Assembly (NCBI GenBank): GCA_000827495.1
Contig: KN817598.1
Location: 122,227-186,226 of the forward strand
DNA length: 64,000 nt
Direction of reading: 5' to 3'
Source of the DNA: Hypholoma sublateritium FD-334 SS-4
Lineage: Eukaryota > Basidiomycota > Agaricomycetes > Agaricales > Strophariaceae
Part shown: piece after piece, positions 32,721-45,077 of the stretch
Numbering within the stretch: position 1 is the stretch's first letter
Layout: every line of letters begins with the position of its first letter
Notes under the pieces: model-generated
Databases searched by the model: none
Told to the model about the DNA's origin: nothing
What the model saw: the letters and a program-made list of their open reading frames with translations, nothing else
Program-made: the position numbers and the translations under genes

Positions 32721-33900
32721 CTGGTTTTAAATGACGTGTAACGGGTCAGATAATTACTTCCACTACATGCTTTGAGCGACCTATAAGTGGTTATGCATGA
32801 GTTTGAACTTCGACCCCCGCGAACTTCGACGAGCCAAGAAAGCTATACATAGATCAAGCTATATTTAGATTGTGGCAGTGGCCCCGGGTGTGTGGTACGG
32901 GTCATTTGAATGAAGCCCAGGATGCCCAGTACCGGAATTAAATTGTAACATAATCAAACACTGCAAGATTCACTCACAATTTTATAAACAAGAGAAAAGC
33001 AAGGAGGTGGAGCTTGTCCAGCCCTCCACGACCCAATAAATAAATTTAGTCCACCGGTACTGTCAACGTCGAACGTTGAACGGTATACTGCCAGCGCGTC
33101 CTTAAATTCTCCCTGGATGCGTGTAGGAATAAGCCCGGATATTGAAAGAAGAGGGCTGCACATACTTAGGGACTCATTTGAATATTGTTGCAGTTTATTC
33201 ACGTTGTTTGTAAGTCGCACCCGCGATTATGTTCAGGGTCGTCATCGCCGCGGGAATATCCTTTTTTGTAGTATTCTTCCCATCTCCGTCTATTTATTTT
33301 CTTCTCTTTGTCTTGCAAGTCCATCCACTCTGCCCATCCTTTGATATACTTTCACCCTATGAGTATATTATTAGCGGTGTCATGCATACTCCAGATTTTA
33401 ATCGGATCTTTTGAGCCTCGCTAGAATCTGTAGTCTCCTGTATATTTGAACGTGCTCTAACATAAATCCAGACCTATGAAATATGCTCTTTGCTGCAAGT
33501 TCTATTTTTTTAAATCTCCTATTTCTCTAACAAGTACGAAAGTCTTATGATAAAGACCCCTAATGCCGGTGGAAACCGCGGCCTGCAAGGTATAAGGATT
33601 ACTTAATCACATCATTGACACATCCTTGAACGTTTGACCAACATGGTTGCCAAATAATCGTTTGCTGGGATATGCAATGACTCACACCCTTTCTGTTGAA
33701 ATCTCCGAAACTACTATTCTGCCGCTAAATTGGAAACAACATAGTACAGTATAGGAGGGGTTCAAGCACCCTGAATGTATTGTTTCACGGCGAACCCGAC
33801 CTGCGACTCACAACTTCGACTTCGAGACCGCGCTTTCAGCAACAAGTACCGCTATCTGCTGCATTTAGTCGCAACGGCAAAGAAGGTAAGTTTTCTAGGA
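32721..33900. other. no gene seen
   Basis: AT-rich stretch without supported features. Confidence 0.35.
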
Positions 33901-33940
33901 GGAGAGAGAGAGTTACAACGTACATCTTCTAATCCTTTTC

Positions 33941-35578
33941 AGTGATTCCTCTGTTCTCTTTCCCGTCCGGCGGAACAACGTCGTCCATATGAAACTACGA
34001 AGCGTCCCCTTCGATGTGGACGCCCTAAATCCCCTGGACTGCAGCACGAAGAGCTTTCAGGTGTGCTGTCTTTCTTTCCAAAATATATAAGTGCCAGTCT
34101 ACAGCCGACCATTACTAGGTACAACCTGTCATCAAGAGACACGAATCGTCGACTGGCACACCCCTTTTCACTGCCAGTATGACTAGCAAGCCGTCGCGTA
34201 TCTGCCCGCTCCCATATACCTTCCATACCGCCTCCCCATCACGAGCAAGGCGACGGCCTGCAACGCTTGGCTCGCGATACGAGCAGTACTTGCATACGAT
34301 TCATCTGCCGATGAGACGGGTTTAGGGGAGAATTTATTCCGATGACGAGGGCACAAGGGATCCTACTCTGTGGCGTGTAGGACACCGCCAGCAGTGAAAA
34401 TCTAGTGAGCAAGCTTGTTAAGCTGCACCGCCCGCTGTTGAACATGCGATTCGCCAACTCGGGAATCTTTAGTACCAGGAAGGCAATCCAAATTTTCTAC
34501 TTCGCAGACCGGTTTCTGGGCAACAGCTTCGCGCAACGTTTCTGCGCGCATGGACACCGGCTCTTTCTCAGTGGGCCCCATCGCCTAGCTTTATTTTTGG
34601 GAAGATGAGCGCGCAACTATGGATGTCAGAAGTGGGGCGTGGAGATTTGCACTTACGTCCATCAAAGATATTCCGGTCCGCGAAGGAACCCGGAACGGCC
34701 TTTGCACCAAATCGCACCTGTTCGACCGTGATTTGTTTACGACGCTGTTCCAGGGAAAGGCGAGCGACTACGTCAAATATCTGGAGCGCTTCAAGGCGCT
34801 CTTGCCTTTTTTGGTCCCGGACAAGACGCGGTATCTCCGCGGCCCCCTGTGACGTCCGGGATCGCATGCAAGGAAACTACAGCATGTCGCGCCCTCTGTA
34901 ACGACGACATGCGATGAAAATCATAAATGGGTATGACGGTCTGTATCGATCGAAACGGCACAATCGTTGCTCCAGACATTTTACAGCTCACTGTCCCAGA
35001 TTAGCACAGCGCGTGGGGGATGGATATCAGCGAGGTGATGTAATTGCCAAGATTTTCGCAAACCGGACCTTACTAACCAGGCCACAGCTCGCCATGTCCA
35101 CCAGGAGGTCGTCTCGAATAGTGCCTTTGGGGAGTTCGCGCTGCAGAACGCCGCCCCGCCGCTTCTTGCCGGATCGGCAGCGTGTAAGGCTCTCGCCAAC
35201 TCTCGCGGGGATAACGTGGACTAACGCCCTCTCGGTGCGTTTCAATGTTTTATTTCACGAATAAAATTTGAGCTCTCATTCAAGAGCTTTGCTCCTCCAT
35301 ACGCAGCGTCAATGGGACACTGCCGTGCTTGGTCACTCACGCCCCCATAGAATGTTCCTCTACGGCGCGCGCCTTACACGGGGCATCGCTTGTTCACTAC
35401 GCAGAACAGTACGCATACGGGGAGGCTGAGCAACCAATCTAGGCTCGACGAGTCTGGATATGCCGCGGACAACGATGGGCGTGTCTCTGACATGAAGAAT
35501 GCCGCGGAGGCGCGTCGCGAAGAATGGACGGCGAGCGTGGAGACACCGGAAGGACAAATAGTGAGACGTCTCATGTAG
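33941..35578 (+). other. gene-like fragments, model unresolved
   Basis: Several splice-bounded coding-like pieces lie in order. After an acceptor at 33941, DSSVLFPVRRNNVVHMKL continues to FDVDALNPLDCSTKSFQ and a GT donor. After an acceptor near 34118 comes VQPVIKRHESSTGTPLFTA. Further on are FQGKASDYVKYLERFKALLP (34750-34820) and EFALQNAAPPLLAG (35130-35175). They do not join into one frame with standard introns. This may be a decayed multi-exon gene or a gene with unusual splicing. No family is recognised. Confidence 0.25.
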
Positions 35579-36021
35579 CAATATCATGACACGCTGTCCG
35601 ATAGCCCCCGGACCCACCTCAAAGCCAACGAAAGCGCCTTACCAACTGGAGATGACCGACGTTTGTGAGTAGTGACACTCTATTCCATTCAACAAATAAC
35701 CGCGTCAGATTCGTTCCACGTCTTACATGACTATGCTATAATCAAGATGCGTACGTACCTCACTAGAAACCTTTTCCTTTGATCTCGTAATTGAAAACTC
35801 AATTCCAGCGTTTACGATCATCCATTTGTCGTCTCTGCCCTTTGTACTAACGTTTGGTTAGATAATATCATTTCAGAAAGAAATGTGACACGGGACTGGG
35901 CCGACACAGCCGCGATCGATGGGGGGTTACACACTCCTGTAAAATGGCCGATGTGTGGGGAAGCATTGTCAATGTCACAGAGGCCAGTTATCGCATTTAT
36001 TACTTTTTGTCTTCTACCACC

Positions 36022-37448
36022 ATGCCATTGTTCATATGTACATCGCCAGGATGCAAGGAGTCAGCTGTCCGTAGGTATGGCTCCTGTCGCATCTGCAAGG
36101 GATATCTGTGCGTAAAACACGTCGATCAAAAGTTCCACCGCTGTCCGAATTGGCAGGTGCGACGTTCAGTCTTTTTTCTTCAAAATCCCAGCTCATTTCG
36201 AATCGCCATTGGTAGAAAAGGGAGGAGGTATCGGCCTACAAAGCTCAGCAAGCCTTAGCCGAAATCGCTGAGATAACAGCTCTCTTGTCGAGGGTGAACG
36301 TGGGCGCCCTTTGTGCTCGCGCTGCCACTCTTCGTAACGTCGCTTGCAATGTCAATCTCGACCATAGCCTCAAAAATCGCCTTTCAGTGATAGGAGGCTT
36401 CAACTACCACGTCCCCCTCACATTCGCCGACGGCGTTGCCTGGATTTGCAGAATCCGCCAAAATAACATCACTTCGACGCCGACCGCCCACACAAACAGC
36501 CTGATCCTCAGTGAGGTGGCGACATACCGCTTCCTCGCATCCAAAACAAAGATTCCTGTCCCCGCCGTTCACGACTTCGCCATCGATAGCCCTGTCAACA
36601 CTGTTGGCGTCGGCTACATCCTGATGGATCAACTCCCCGGTACACCGCTCACTGAGCACATATTGACCGAAGAACAGAAAAGGCGGGTGATGGAGCAGAT
36701 GTCCGACGTGTACGCACAGTTGTCGCAACATCCTTTCAGCAAAATTGGCTGCCTCCTCAATCCCGAAGACTTGACCGCTGTCGGGCCTGTGCTCGAAGAA
36801 AGCACTGTTGATGCCGACGCCGACGGGAATCTCCTACTGCTCGGCCCATTCGAATCAGCCCGCGAATACCGAGTGGCGCTGATTCAGCACCAACTCGACC
36901 TTATTCTGCGTAGAGAAAGCTATATCAAAAACCGAATTGATGCTCACTTGATACACAGGTGGCTCCTAGACGACGTATTGGAGCGCTTCAGCGAGCCCGG
37001 TCCATTTTACCTCAAGCACATGGACGACAAAGGTGACCATATCCTCGTCAACGCCGCCTTCGACATCGTCGGAATCATCGACTGGGAGTGGGCACAGACT
37101 ACAACACCAGCGGAAGCATTCGGTGCCCCGGTGTATCTCCTCGACCACCCGCGGTTCTACAGCGGCGATAACAACCTCGGTGACGACGAAGTAGCTTTTG
37201 CGCGTCTGCTTGCGGCGCGAGGTGAAGCGGAATTGGCCGGGTTTGTCAACGGTGGGCGTGTCCAGCATCGCCTCGCCCATTGCATCACGGGTGGGGAACC
37301 CGGTAATTTCGAAGTCCTGCAAACGGATTTCATCTCCCTCTTACGTATTATTTTACCGCCGACCGAGGCGCCCATCACTTGGGATCAATGGCGCGCGGGC
37401 GCATGGGAACGGTATGCCCAGGACCCTCAATTGCAGCGCCTCCTCTAG
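36022..37448 (+). CDS. zinc-finger (AN1-like) plus aminoglycoside-phosphotransferase-like kinase
   Basis: Two exons, 36022-36156 and 36216-37448, giving 455 residues. The N-terminal 45 residues form a compact Cys/His cluster: MPLFICTSPGCKE, GSCRICKGYLCVKH, FHRCPNW. This resembles an AN1-like zinc finger. A short helix-rich linker (AQQALAEIAEITALLSRVN) leads to an APH/ChoK-type kinase fold. That domain shows GGFNYHVPLTFADGV and WICRIRQNN (nucleotide-binding half, with an Arg-Ile-Arg in place of the usual lysine region), SEVATYRFLASKT, GVGYILMDQLPGTPL, the DDKGDHILVN loop (family catalytic HGDLHxxN; here GDHILVN), and IIDWEWAQTTTPAEAFGAP (metal-binding Asp in IDWEWA). Many fungal genomes carry this zinc-finger/APH pairing; substrates are unknown. 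Confidence 0.85.
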
Positions 37449-38728
37449 AAAGGCTGCTCGTGCAAATGTATCTGATGCGTAGTCCTTTTCGTCTGTTTGA
37501 ACCGCTGCCACCAGCACTAGATAATATCAAACGTTGCAACCAAACGCTTCGGCCGCAGTAGGATTTAGCTTCCCAGCAATTTAACGGTTGTATCTTGTGG
37601 GTCCCCTCTCCAGGGTGGCCCGTGTGAATTTGAACTATACTAATAGTACTACCGAGAAAATAAGATAGAAGCAAGATAGAAGTTAGAAATTAGAAGTCAA
37701 GTTTTGAAGTTACTGGTATTTACGATGGTCCTCACAGCATTTTTACCTCTCCGTAAACGTTTCACATTGATCCTCTTTCTGTCAGCCAACTTTCAAATTT
37801 CAGCGCTTGGCAGCTTTGGTGATCATCACACAAGGGCGATAAATCACCCACGAAATCACCTAGACTCACTGTAAAGACACAAATGTCTTTTTCAGAATCT
37901 CCATTTGTAAGACAATCGGCACGATTAGATTCCCGAAAGTTCAAGGCGCTCACCCCATTAATGTTTGGGCAATCGGGATGCATTCTTTTTCGGTCTCCGC
38001 TCAGATTTGCCTCGTGCGAACCCTTGCGAACCTCATTCGGACTGGCTCGGACTTAGTTCCTCACTCTTGCCTCTCATGCAGGTGAACGTTGCAGTTTGAA
38101 CGTTCAAGTTGAACCCGGATCTCGATCACACTACCGACGATACATCTGACTCGTAGGCTCACTGGTGTTGGAGTACTATTATGGCGACATCTGGCTGCGA
38201 TTGTGCTGCTGGAGATCTTCTCCGGGGAACAGCAAGGGAACAGCATACGGATAGCCTCACTTCCATGCACCTGCAGGCTGGATGACGGTTGGCCTGAATG
38301 CAAAAAAGCAGTGCCAAGCTTCTTTCCGCAGATGATGGTTTTTGTTAGCTTTGGCAACTTCGGTCTCTGGGTCGCCAACTTGCTGCTAGGACTCGCAATA
38401 CTTTTTGCACTGTAACGCAGACTTTCTGGCCCAGTAGGACAGCTATTGAATACTGTTTTATGTGAAGTGTTCAGCAGTCTCCACTGATTCTGGGCTTGTT
38501 CCGATTCTAGCGAAACATGCTTGTTTCATCTTCATACCTTGGCCCTGCGCAAAACGCCAACAAAAGGTGGACATCACCGTCATTTGGCTGTGCGTGCCTG
38601 CCACCCGAGAAATAAGTGTATATAAAAGTATAAATCTACCACGACATACCTCTCATTTTTCCACTTTACGAGGAAGGTGGGCTTGTGTGAGCACTTGCCT
38701 CGTTCAAAACAACCAGTACGACACATTC
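37449..38728. other. intergenic, no gene seen
   Basis: 3' flank of the kinase-like gene and 5' flank of the aspartic protease. No coding frame is supported. Confidence 0.4.
38619..38628 (+). promoter_or_regulatory. TATA box of the aspartic protease gene
   Basis: TATATAAAAG, 100 bp upstream of ATG 38729. Confidence 0.5.
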
Positions 38729-40781
38729 ATGGCTCCGAGTCGCACCTCGATGACGACCCTCATGATCTATGCTCACCTCACTCTTCTCACGACGGCTTTT
38801 GCGCTCAACCTCCCCTTCAAGCGGGCTGCGAGAGGCGCCAGCCTTGTATCTCCCTGGAGGCCCAACAGGTATTCCTTTTCTCAGGCCGACACCGCCAACG
38901 GAACCAGTGATAATAGCATAGGGAATGTCAACAATATTCGGGTATGAATCTCACCATTTCCTAGATGTATACGCAGCTTAACACCATATATCATTCACTA
39001 TATAGTATGTTACGAACATCACGATCAACGGTGTTGGTGTGTTATGTTCTTCGCTCCGTGGGTTATTCTCACTCGCATCATTGCAGAGGTTCAGGTAGCC
39101 CTTGACACCGGAAGTACCGATCTCTGGTTCGTACTACATGTTATGTAATATGTTTTCTAATCATTGACAGCGCCCTGCGATAGGGTAATTCCGCCAAGGG
39201 GGATCGGTGCCTTCAACGATACTGGCATTCCACTGAATCTCAACTACGGGGACGGCAGCTACGGGGTAGAAGGCACAATCGGCATGTCTCCCTTTTCATT
39301 TGGACCATACCAAATCGAGAGACAAGCCTTCTTGAACGCTGCACAGTCAACGATCGGCGGCCTTCAGGACAATGGCATCTTCGGGCTCATGGGACTGAGC
39401 TTCGACTTCGACTCTGCGTCGCCCATTAACGCTGCTATCAAATCTATCTATGGGGACGATGCGACATGGGGCCGATCTGTGCTGCGTAACCTTTTTGCAC
39501 AGAATCCCGCAGAACCCAACTTCATCGGCATCGACCTCGCGCGCACAGGCGACCTGGAGGACACAACGGGCGGTTCGTTTGCAATCGGAGAGTACGACAG
39601 CCGATTCACGTCGGTACAGGCCCAGCCCAAGCTTGCGCAGTTCCCGAATGGGGGTTACCGTTGGACGACGCTTCTCGAGGGTATCTCTGTCAATGGAAAC
39701 CCTGTCACTATTGACTCTTCGATTGTGGGCGTCCCCGCTGGAAAGGTCCAAGTTCTGCTGGACACTGGCGACCCGAACTCGATATTTCCGCTTTCCGTTC
39801 TTGACGGCATCTACTCCCAGATCCCCCGCTCTGCGCTATATAACTATGGGGGTTCACGCGTCTGGATCATTCCGTGTAACACCACGGCTCACGTAGAGTT
39901 TACTTTTGAGTGAGTTCCTCTCCAATTCATACTGATCTACGACGTTTGATATTATACATATAGATCGGAGAATTACTTGGTACATCCCCTGGACCTGAGC
40001 ACCATCAGCGAAGCAATTGAATTTAACGGACAAAACTACACTGCTTGTGTATCCTCGTTCATGGGCGCAGATAACTGGGGTAATGGCGACTTCGACATGT
40101 CTTTAGGGGACACGTTCCTTCGAAACGTATACTCCGTGTATGTCATTTATCCACAACGTCTATGCCTAGTTTAATTACCATCCCCGCAGGTTCGACTTCG
40201 GCGACACCTTACCTGATGGCTCTATGGGTGACCCCTACCTGCAGCTCCTCAATAAAACAAATCCCGTAACAGCGGATGCTCAAGTTACTAGCATCCGCGG
40301 GCAAACCATGGCCTCGCTCCCACCGGAGCTAGACCCCGCTGCTCTCGTTGACCTTTTGACGAACGGCGATACGAACGTCCCAGATAGCGACGTCGGCACG
40401 TCCACAAGCACAGAGACAGGCACGCCTCCTGGGAGTACGGATTCCGCAACCCTCCCGGATTCCACGGGCAGTGGCGCCGGAGCCGCAAACTTCGAGAATG
40501 GCAGGACTCTCGTCTCTAGCCCGGGTGCCGCAGCCGGCTCGTTCGAAGACCCACTGGTGCGCAGCTATGGACCAGTCATAATCGGCCTGCTTGCTGGAAA
40601 CCTGCTCCTAACCATGTCTTTGATTGCCTTTGCCGTCATGGCCTGGATTCGTCGAGGCTCGTCGAAGAAGCAGCACGCCGGCCGTGTTATTGACCCGCAC
40701 TATGTGCCCGTGAAGACGGCATCTTCGGACTACAAGGAGGAAGGATATTCGAATGCGTATTCGAAGCCTTACGCGCTATAG
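38729..40781 (+). CDS. membrane-anchored A1 family aspartic protease
   Basis: Six exons: 38729-38941, 39006-39036, 39087-39126, 39184-39909, 39964-40137 and 40190-40781 (1776 nt, 591 residues). A signal peptide follows the start (MTTLMIYAHLTLLTTAFA). The first catalytic motif is VALDTGSTDLW, and DLW joins VIPPRGIGAFNDTG across an intron. The flap Tyr region is LNYGDGSYGVEG. The second catalytic motif is VLLDTGDPNSIFP, where Asp replaces the usual Ser/Thr after DTG. The C-terminus has a Ser/Thr/Gly-rich stalk, then a transmembrane helix (PVIIGLLAGNLLLTMSLIAF) and a short cytoplasmic tail. It is therefore probably held at the plasma membrane or secretory pathway rather than secreted. The two smallest exons are 31 and 40 nt. 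Confidence 0.88.
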
Positions 40782-41183
40782 CTCTTTTGAAGGTAGGTAA
40801 TATTTCCATCACATTACTTGGGGTAAAATGGAAAGAAATTGGACACTTATATTGCCGTCTCGTATTGGTCTCGTATATACCTTCAAGTTTGATGATATTT
40901 AACGTTGAATGATAGAGGATGAATGGAATACAAATACTTACCTTATCCCTTGAATATCAGCGTTTCAACTAAAGTTTGGTCATTCCATTAAGTGCTTACC
41001 TTAACTGAATTTGAGTTAAATTTGAGTGCTTGTTGAGTACTTGATCGTGAATTGGGGGAGCTGAGAGAAGAGCGAATCTTATCAGAATCTTATCTCAACG
41101 TGTTGTTGTGGTATGTTACACCGAGCTCCGCGTGCAGCCCTCAACTGGCATTGGTACTCGGCCTGCTTTTGCCCGCGAACTCG
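40782..41183. other. intergenic, about 400 bp
   Basis: 3' flank of the protease and 5' flank of the Spo7-like gene. AT-rich, with no gene. Confidence 0.35.
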
Positions 41184-42323
41184 ATGCCCCCTCGTTCCTT
41201 CAGGGGCTCATTCGACCCCCCAAACGATGTCGCAACTTACAGGGATGTTCTCCTGTTTGAAGAGAGGCTCAAAACGAATGCAGCGAACCTCCAGCGGCGC
41301 AAGGCGCGGTACCAACGTGCGTGCATGCACTACCAACGACTGCGATGGCTGATCTCGTCAACACAGTATTTCTCTTCCAGTTGCTTGTTGTTATAGCGTT
41401 CCTGCTCTATGAAGTGATTCTTCCACCCGAAACTTCACTGCTCTCGCTGCCATATCGAATCCTCCTTGAACGACTTCTCCCCGAGGTGTACGAGGCTAAT
41501 CCGAATGTCACTCTCCATCCGTATATCGGTAGCGGGCTTCTATTTGTGAGTGTCACTACACTTGTACTTGTATTCGCCAGTGGGATGTACGCGGAAAAGA
41601 TCGCGTACGCAAACAAGTATGTGTGCTATATTCCACACCTGCATCCTCTGATCGGCCGCCAGATATGTGCCGCACGCTAACCGAGCGCTACGCTCGCTGA
41701 ACATGTACTTGAATGTCCGGAAACCCCCACTGCGCTCAAAGCTGTACTGGAACCCCCTATCCTTCTTCTTCCCTCGGCCTGCGGAGGCATCTTCATCGGC
41801 CCAATCCCCGGCGTCGTCACGATCTTCGAGTCCTACCCCTCCGTCACCCCGGGCCCGGGCAAGGTCCGCATCCACAACGCGCCCAATACATACAATCCCA
41901 CCAGCAACCAACCCTCGCGGGGAGCTGATATTCTCTTCCCGCGTGGACAAGAACTTCCGCGAGGCGTACGAGCGCTACCGCGCCGCGTTCGAGCGACGGC
42001 GCGAGGAGAAGGAGTTCGAAGAGCTCCGGCAGAAATGGTACGGGAGGCTGCTGTTCTGGCGGCGGCCACCTCCTGCGGCCACCCCCACCGCCCCACCCAC
42101 GCCCTTGCGCCGGTCGTCGAATGCGTCATCGCGGGGCCGGGGCTCACGGAGTGGCACGCCGCCGACGGGGCAGGGCTCTGGTGGGATCGTGATGAAGCAG
42201 CGTGATAGGAGCGGCTCGCCTGGCCTTACACAGCGTAGGCCGCGCCGCGATAGGGATTCGGGGAGCGAGACGGACATGCGGACTGCAGTTTTAGAAAAGA
42301 GCGTTTCGCAGATGGGACGGTGA
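41184..42323 (+). CDS. Spo7/CNEP1R1-like membrane protein (Nem1-Spo7 phosphatase subunit type)
   Basis: Three exons: 41184-41316, 41367-41616 and 41663-42323 (347 residues). The N-terminus, SFDPPNDVATYRDVLLFEER and LKTNAANLQRRKARY, is the amphipathic segment typical of fungal Spo7-like proteins. Two transmembrane helices follow: LFLFQLLVVIAFLLYEVIL and IGSGLLFVSVTTLVLVFASG. Then come MYAEKIAYANKYVPHANRAL and RSLNMYLNVRKPPLRSKLYW. The last 190 residues are basic, Ser/Pro/Arg-rich and probably disordered. In yeast Spo7 and in animals CNEP1R1 recruit a phosphatase that activates lipin at the nuclear/ER membrane. The assignment rests on layout and motif memory. Confidence 0.65.
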
Positions 42324-43496
42324 CAAGCCCGCTGGACCTCTCTGGAGATCAGTTATCCAAATATTGTGGCGGTCGACCCAAGTGTATAGAATTTCTGGTG
42401 GGACAACCTCAAAAATGGCACCACGAGACAGCGCTCAACTGCCTCTCACTACTCTGGGATCACATCAAACTAAAATCAGTATTTGTGCGTACTGTTAAAA
42501 TCGGTTGCCTCACAGGACAGGCCTGGGTCGACTTATGGACAAAATGCATCTTCCTGCAAAGCCTCTACACTCTGCCTTCACGCTGTTAGAGTGATGGTTC
42601 GAGCCTGAGATTTTATTTCTTGTACCATGAAAACACTACAAACACTGCAGCTTGAGATATATGCTTGTCGCGATTCGGTCAGCGGTTCTTTCGAATGCAC
42701 AAATGCCTCTCATCGTCTTAAACAATATTCACAGTCCAAGTCCTTTGTTTATGTACTTCCGGTGGAGAGTTCAGTCCAGTATACACTTACAAGAGCACCC
42801 CGATGTTTTACTCTAAAACCAAAGAGTTGTTAGTAGTATCACCTTTAATTTATTTATTGCCGCCTTAACAGATACTTGATGGGCATTTGGAGCGATCATA
42901 TTATTCCTACAATGAACCTTCAAGCTCAAGCTTCGAGTCTAGTCGGATTTTAGTCGGATTTTTGGCAGGAGGAAATTATGTTGGAACATGTCCATTTTTG
43001 AGAAAGGTCCATCATAAATCACTTCGCAAGTGAAGCAAACAAAGAAAACAAATTTCAGGGAACATTATCATCCTTTAATTCTATATTTTCCTCGATGTCC
43101 TAGTGCTCAAAAGTTCCTACTTTAGCTTGACTTTAGCGTACATTAAGAGATTAGCAGGGGTAAGGCAGGAGACAATCAAGAGACCGATCACCAACGTGCC
43201 GAGCCGGCGCGGCGCCCGTCAGTGGTCCGGCATTTGCCGGATGTTGTATCCTGATGGCATGCTTCGCCATGTTGAACCTTGACGACGACCGTTACGATTT
43301 TCACGCCTAACTAAGGACTCGGGGTCTATCTTCCCTCTCTACTCTCATCACCTCCTCTCGCCTTTATGCATCACAAGCAGGCCCTTGAGTCTTAGATCAA
43401 TCCAATTGCGCCGAAAATTACCGTCAACCTTAAATTGTTAACTTGCAAGAGTACTTGCTACCACATTCCTTCACGCGAAACAATTACATTCCTTAA
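42324..43496. other. intergenic, no gene seen
   Basis: About 1.2 kb, AT-rich in the second half. Includes the 5' flank of the Kre9-like gene. Confidence 0.4.
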
Positions 43497-44559
43497 ATGT
43501 ATTCTATACATATTTTCTTGGTTCTTGTTACTCTTTATCTGGGTGTTGCTCAGGCCGAACTTTTTGTGAGTCACATTTCGATTGTCTTGTCAATTTTCCA
43601 TTGCATCTGAACGTTGTCCAGGTGGTTCAACCCCTGGAAGGCTCGACTTGTGAAGCCAACAAACCTTGTACCATTACCTGGGTTGATAACGGTGTACGGC
43701 CGTTACTGTCTGCTGTTGGTCTGTCCACGGTGGGTCTGTACACGGGGCGTCAGGTGCGTCGAAAATTGACTACGTTGATGAATACTCAACGTTCAACGCT
43801 TGGTGCAGCAACTTGTGCAAACCATTCCTCCAGTAGACGTGTCCACCGAACACTCTGTAACATTCAGCCCCAACCCGTCCGCTGGCGCGAACTCCGATAC
43901 ATAGTACGTCCCCATTTTCCTTACTCACGAACTGGGCTCAGTTGTATTCCAGCTACATCGCCATCACCTCAACCACGCTCAAGGGAAACGACAGCATCCC
44001 GTATTCCGGATGGTCGTCATTCTTCACGCGAGTCCTTGCCTCTTCTGTATTGTGACGGCAGCTCACATCTATTAACAGCCTTACCGGCATGAATGGATCG
44101 TTTGACACCCCCCTTCCATCAGCGACGTCATCTATGCCGATCCCGTCGACGATTCCCATCTCCGACGGCGTTGGGACCTCCACCAGAACAATTGGTGCGA
44201 CGTCGAAAACGACAGTCGCTACGTCTACTTCATCCCGTATAATTACGTCGGTGCGGTCTACAAGTTCAGCGTTGTCAAGTTCCGTGTCCAGCCTTGCGCG
44301 ATCATCTAGCGCGTTAACTACATCCAGCTCAATTTCCACCTTCACACCAACATCAACTCCTTCGACAACCGTGACAACGTCACCATCGACATCAACATTG
44401 GTATCCACATCCTCAACGTCCACAGTGCCCGTCGCCTCGGGCAATGGTGCGGAGGCTGTCACTACGCCCGCTGTGAGCAGCGCTTCGACAGGGAGCGCTA
44501 GTCGTTCCGTCCTCGTGTTGACGGTTGTCGCGTCCATTATTTATTCGACCTTGTCATAG
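43497..44559 (+). CDS. Kre9/Knh1-like Ser/Thr-rich GPI-anchored protein A
   Basis: Exon 1 (43497-43565) encodes a signal peptide (MYSIHIFLVLVTLYLGVAQA) and ends ELF. Exon 2 from 43622 carries the Kre9/Knh1 N-terminal fold: VVQPLEGSTCEANKPCTITW. Next come QLVQTIPPVDVSTEHSVTF and YIAITSTTLKGNDSIPYSGW. A join after SSFFT to LTGMNGSFDTPLP needs a GC donor (44028), see findings. About 110 residues of Ser/Thr repeats follow, ending with a hydrophobic tail (SVLVLTVVASIIYSTLS) as in GPI precursors. The family is found at fungal surfaces and linked to beta-1,6-glucan assembly in yeast. Two paralogs lie at 49296-50170 and 51151-52007. Confidence 0.75.
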
Positions 44560-45077
44560 GCCCTTCGCATCCGGACACCCCTTCCTAGTGTATTTTTTAC
44601 CCCCTTGCGCCTCAGAAATGCATTATGTCGCTATACCCAAGCGATGCCTGCACCGACATACGTATATTCCGGTGGCGTATGCGTGCCCAACGCCAGCATT
44701 CGTTCTCAGTGTCACCCTTCTAAATTTCGACGCGCTACCCAGTACCGTCGCCTCCTTTTGATATATTTTTATTTCTTTTGTTCCCGCCCGTGACACCCCC
44801 TCCCCTCCGTCATATGCTCTACTTCCTTTATGCGTGATTTAGATTCCTTTCTACCTGCCATCATCATCATGCATGTTTGATGGATTTTAGATAAGTATGC
44901 CCTTCAGAAACTGCTCCGCGCTTATTACAGTCAGTGTGTTGGTCTCGCGGTGCGTATCCCACGCACCAGTAACATAATGCTCCCGGTGTGCACCAGTTTC
45001 CAACATATTTGATTGTTGAACGTTGACCTTCGAGGCCAATACCCAGTTGCTTGTCCCGTCCATTCACCAACGTCGAC
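44560..45077. other. intergenic
   Basis: 3' flank of the Kre9-like gene and 5' flank of cupin 1. No gene. Confidence 0.35.

Noticed and set aside
35944..36021. Upstream ATG at 35944 for the zinc-finger/kinase gene
   Set aside because: It adds a non-conserved segment. ATG 36022 starts directly at the Cys cluster, as expected for this architecture.
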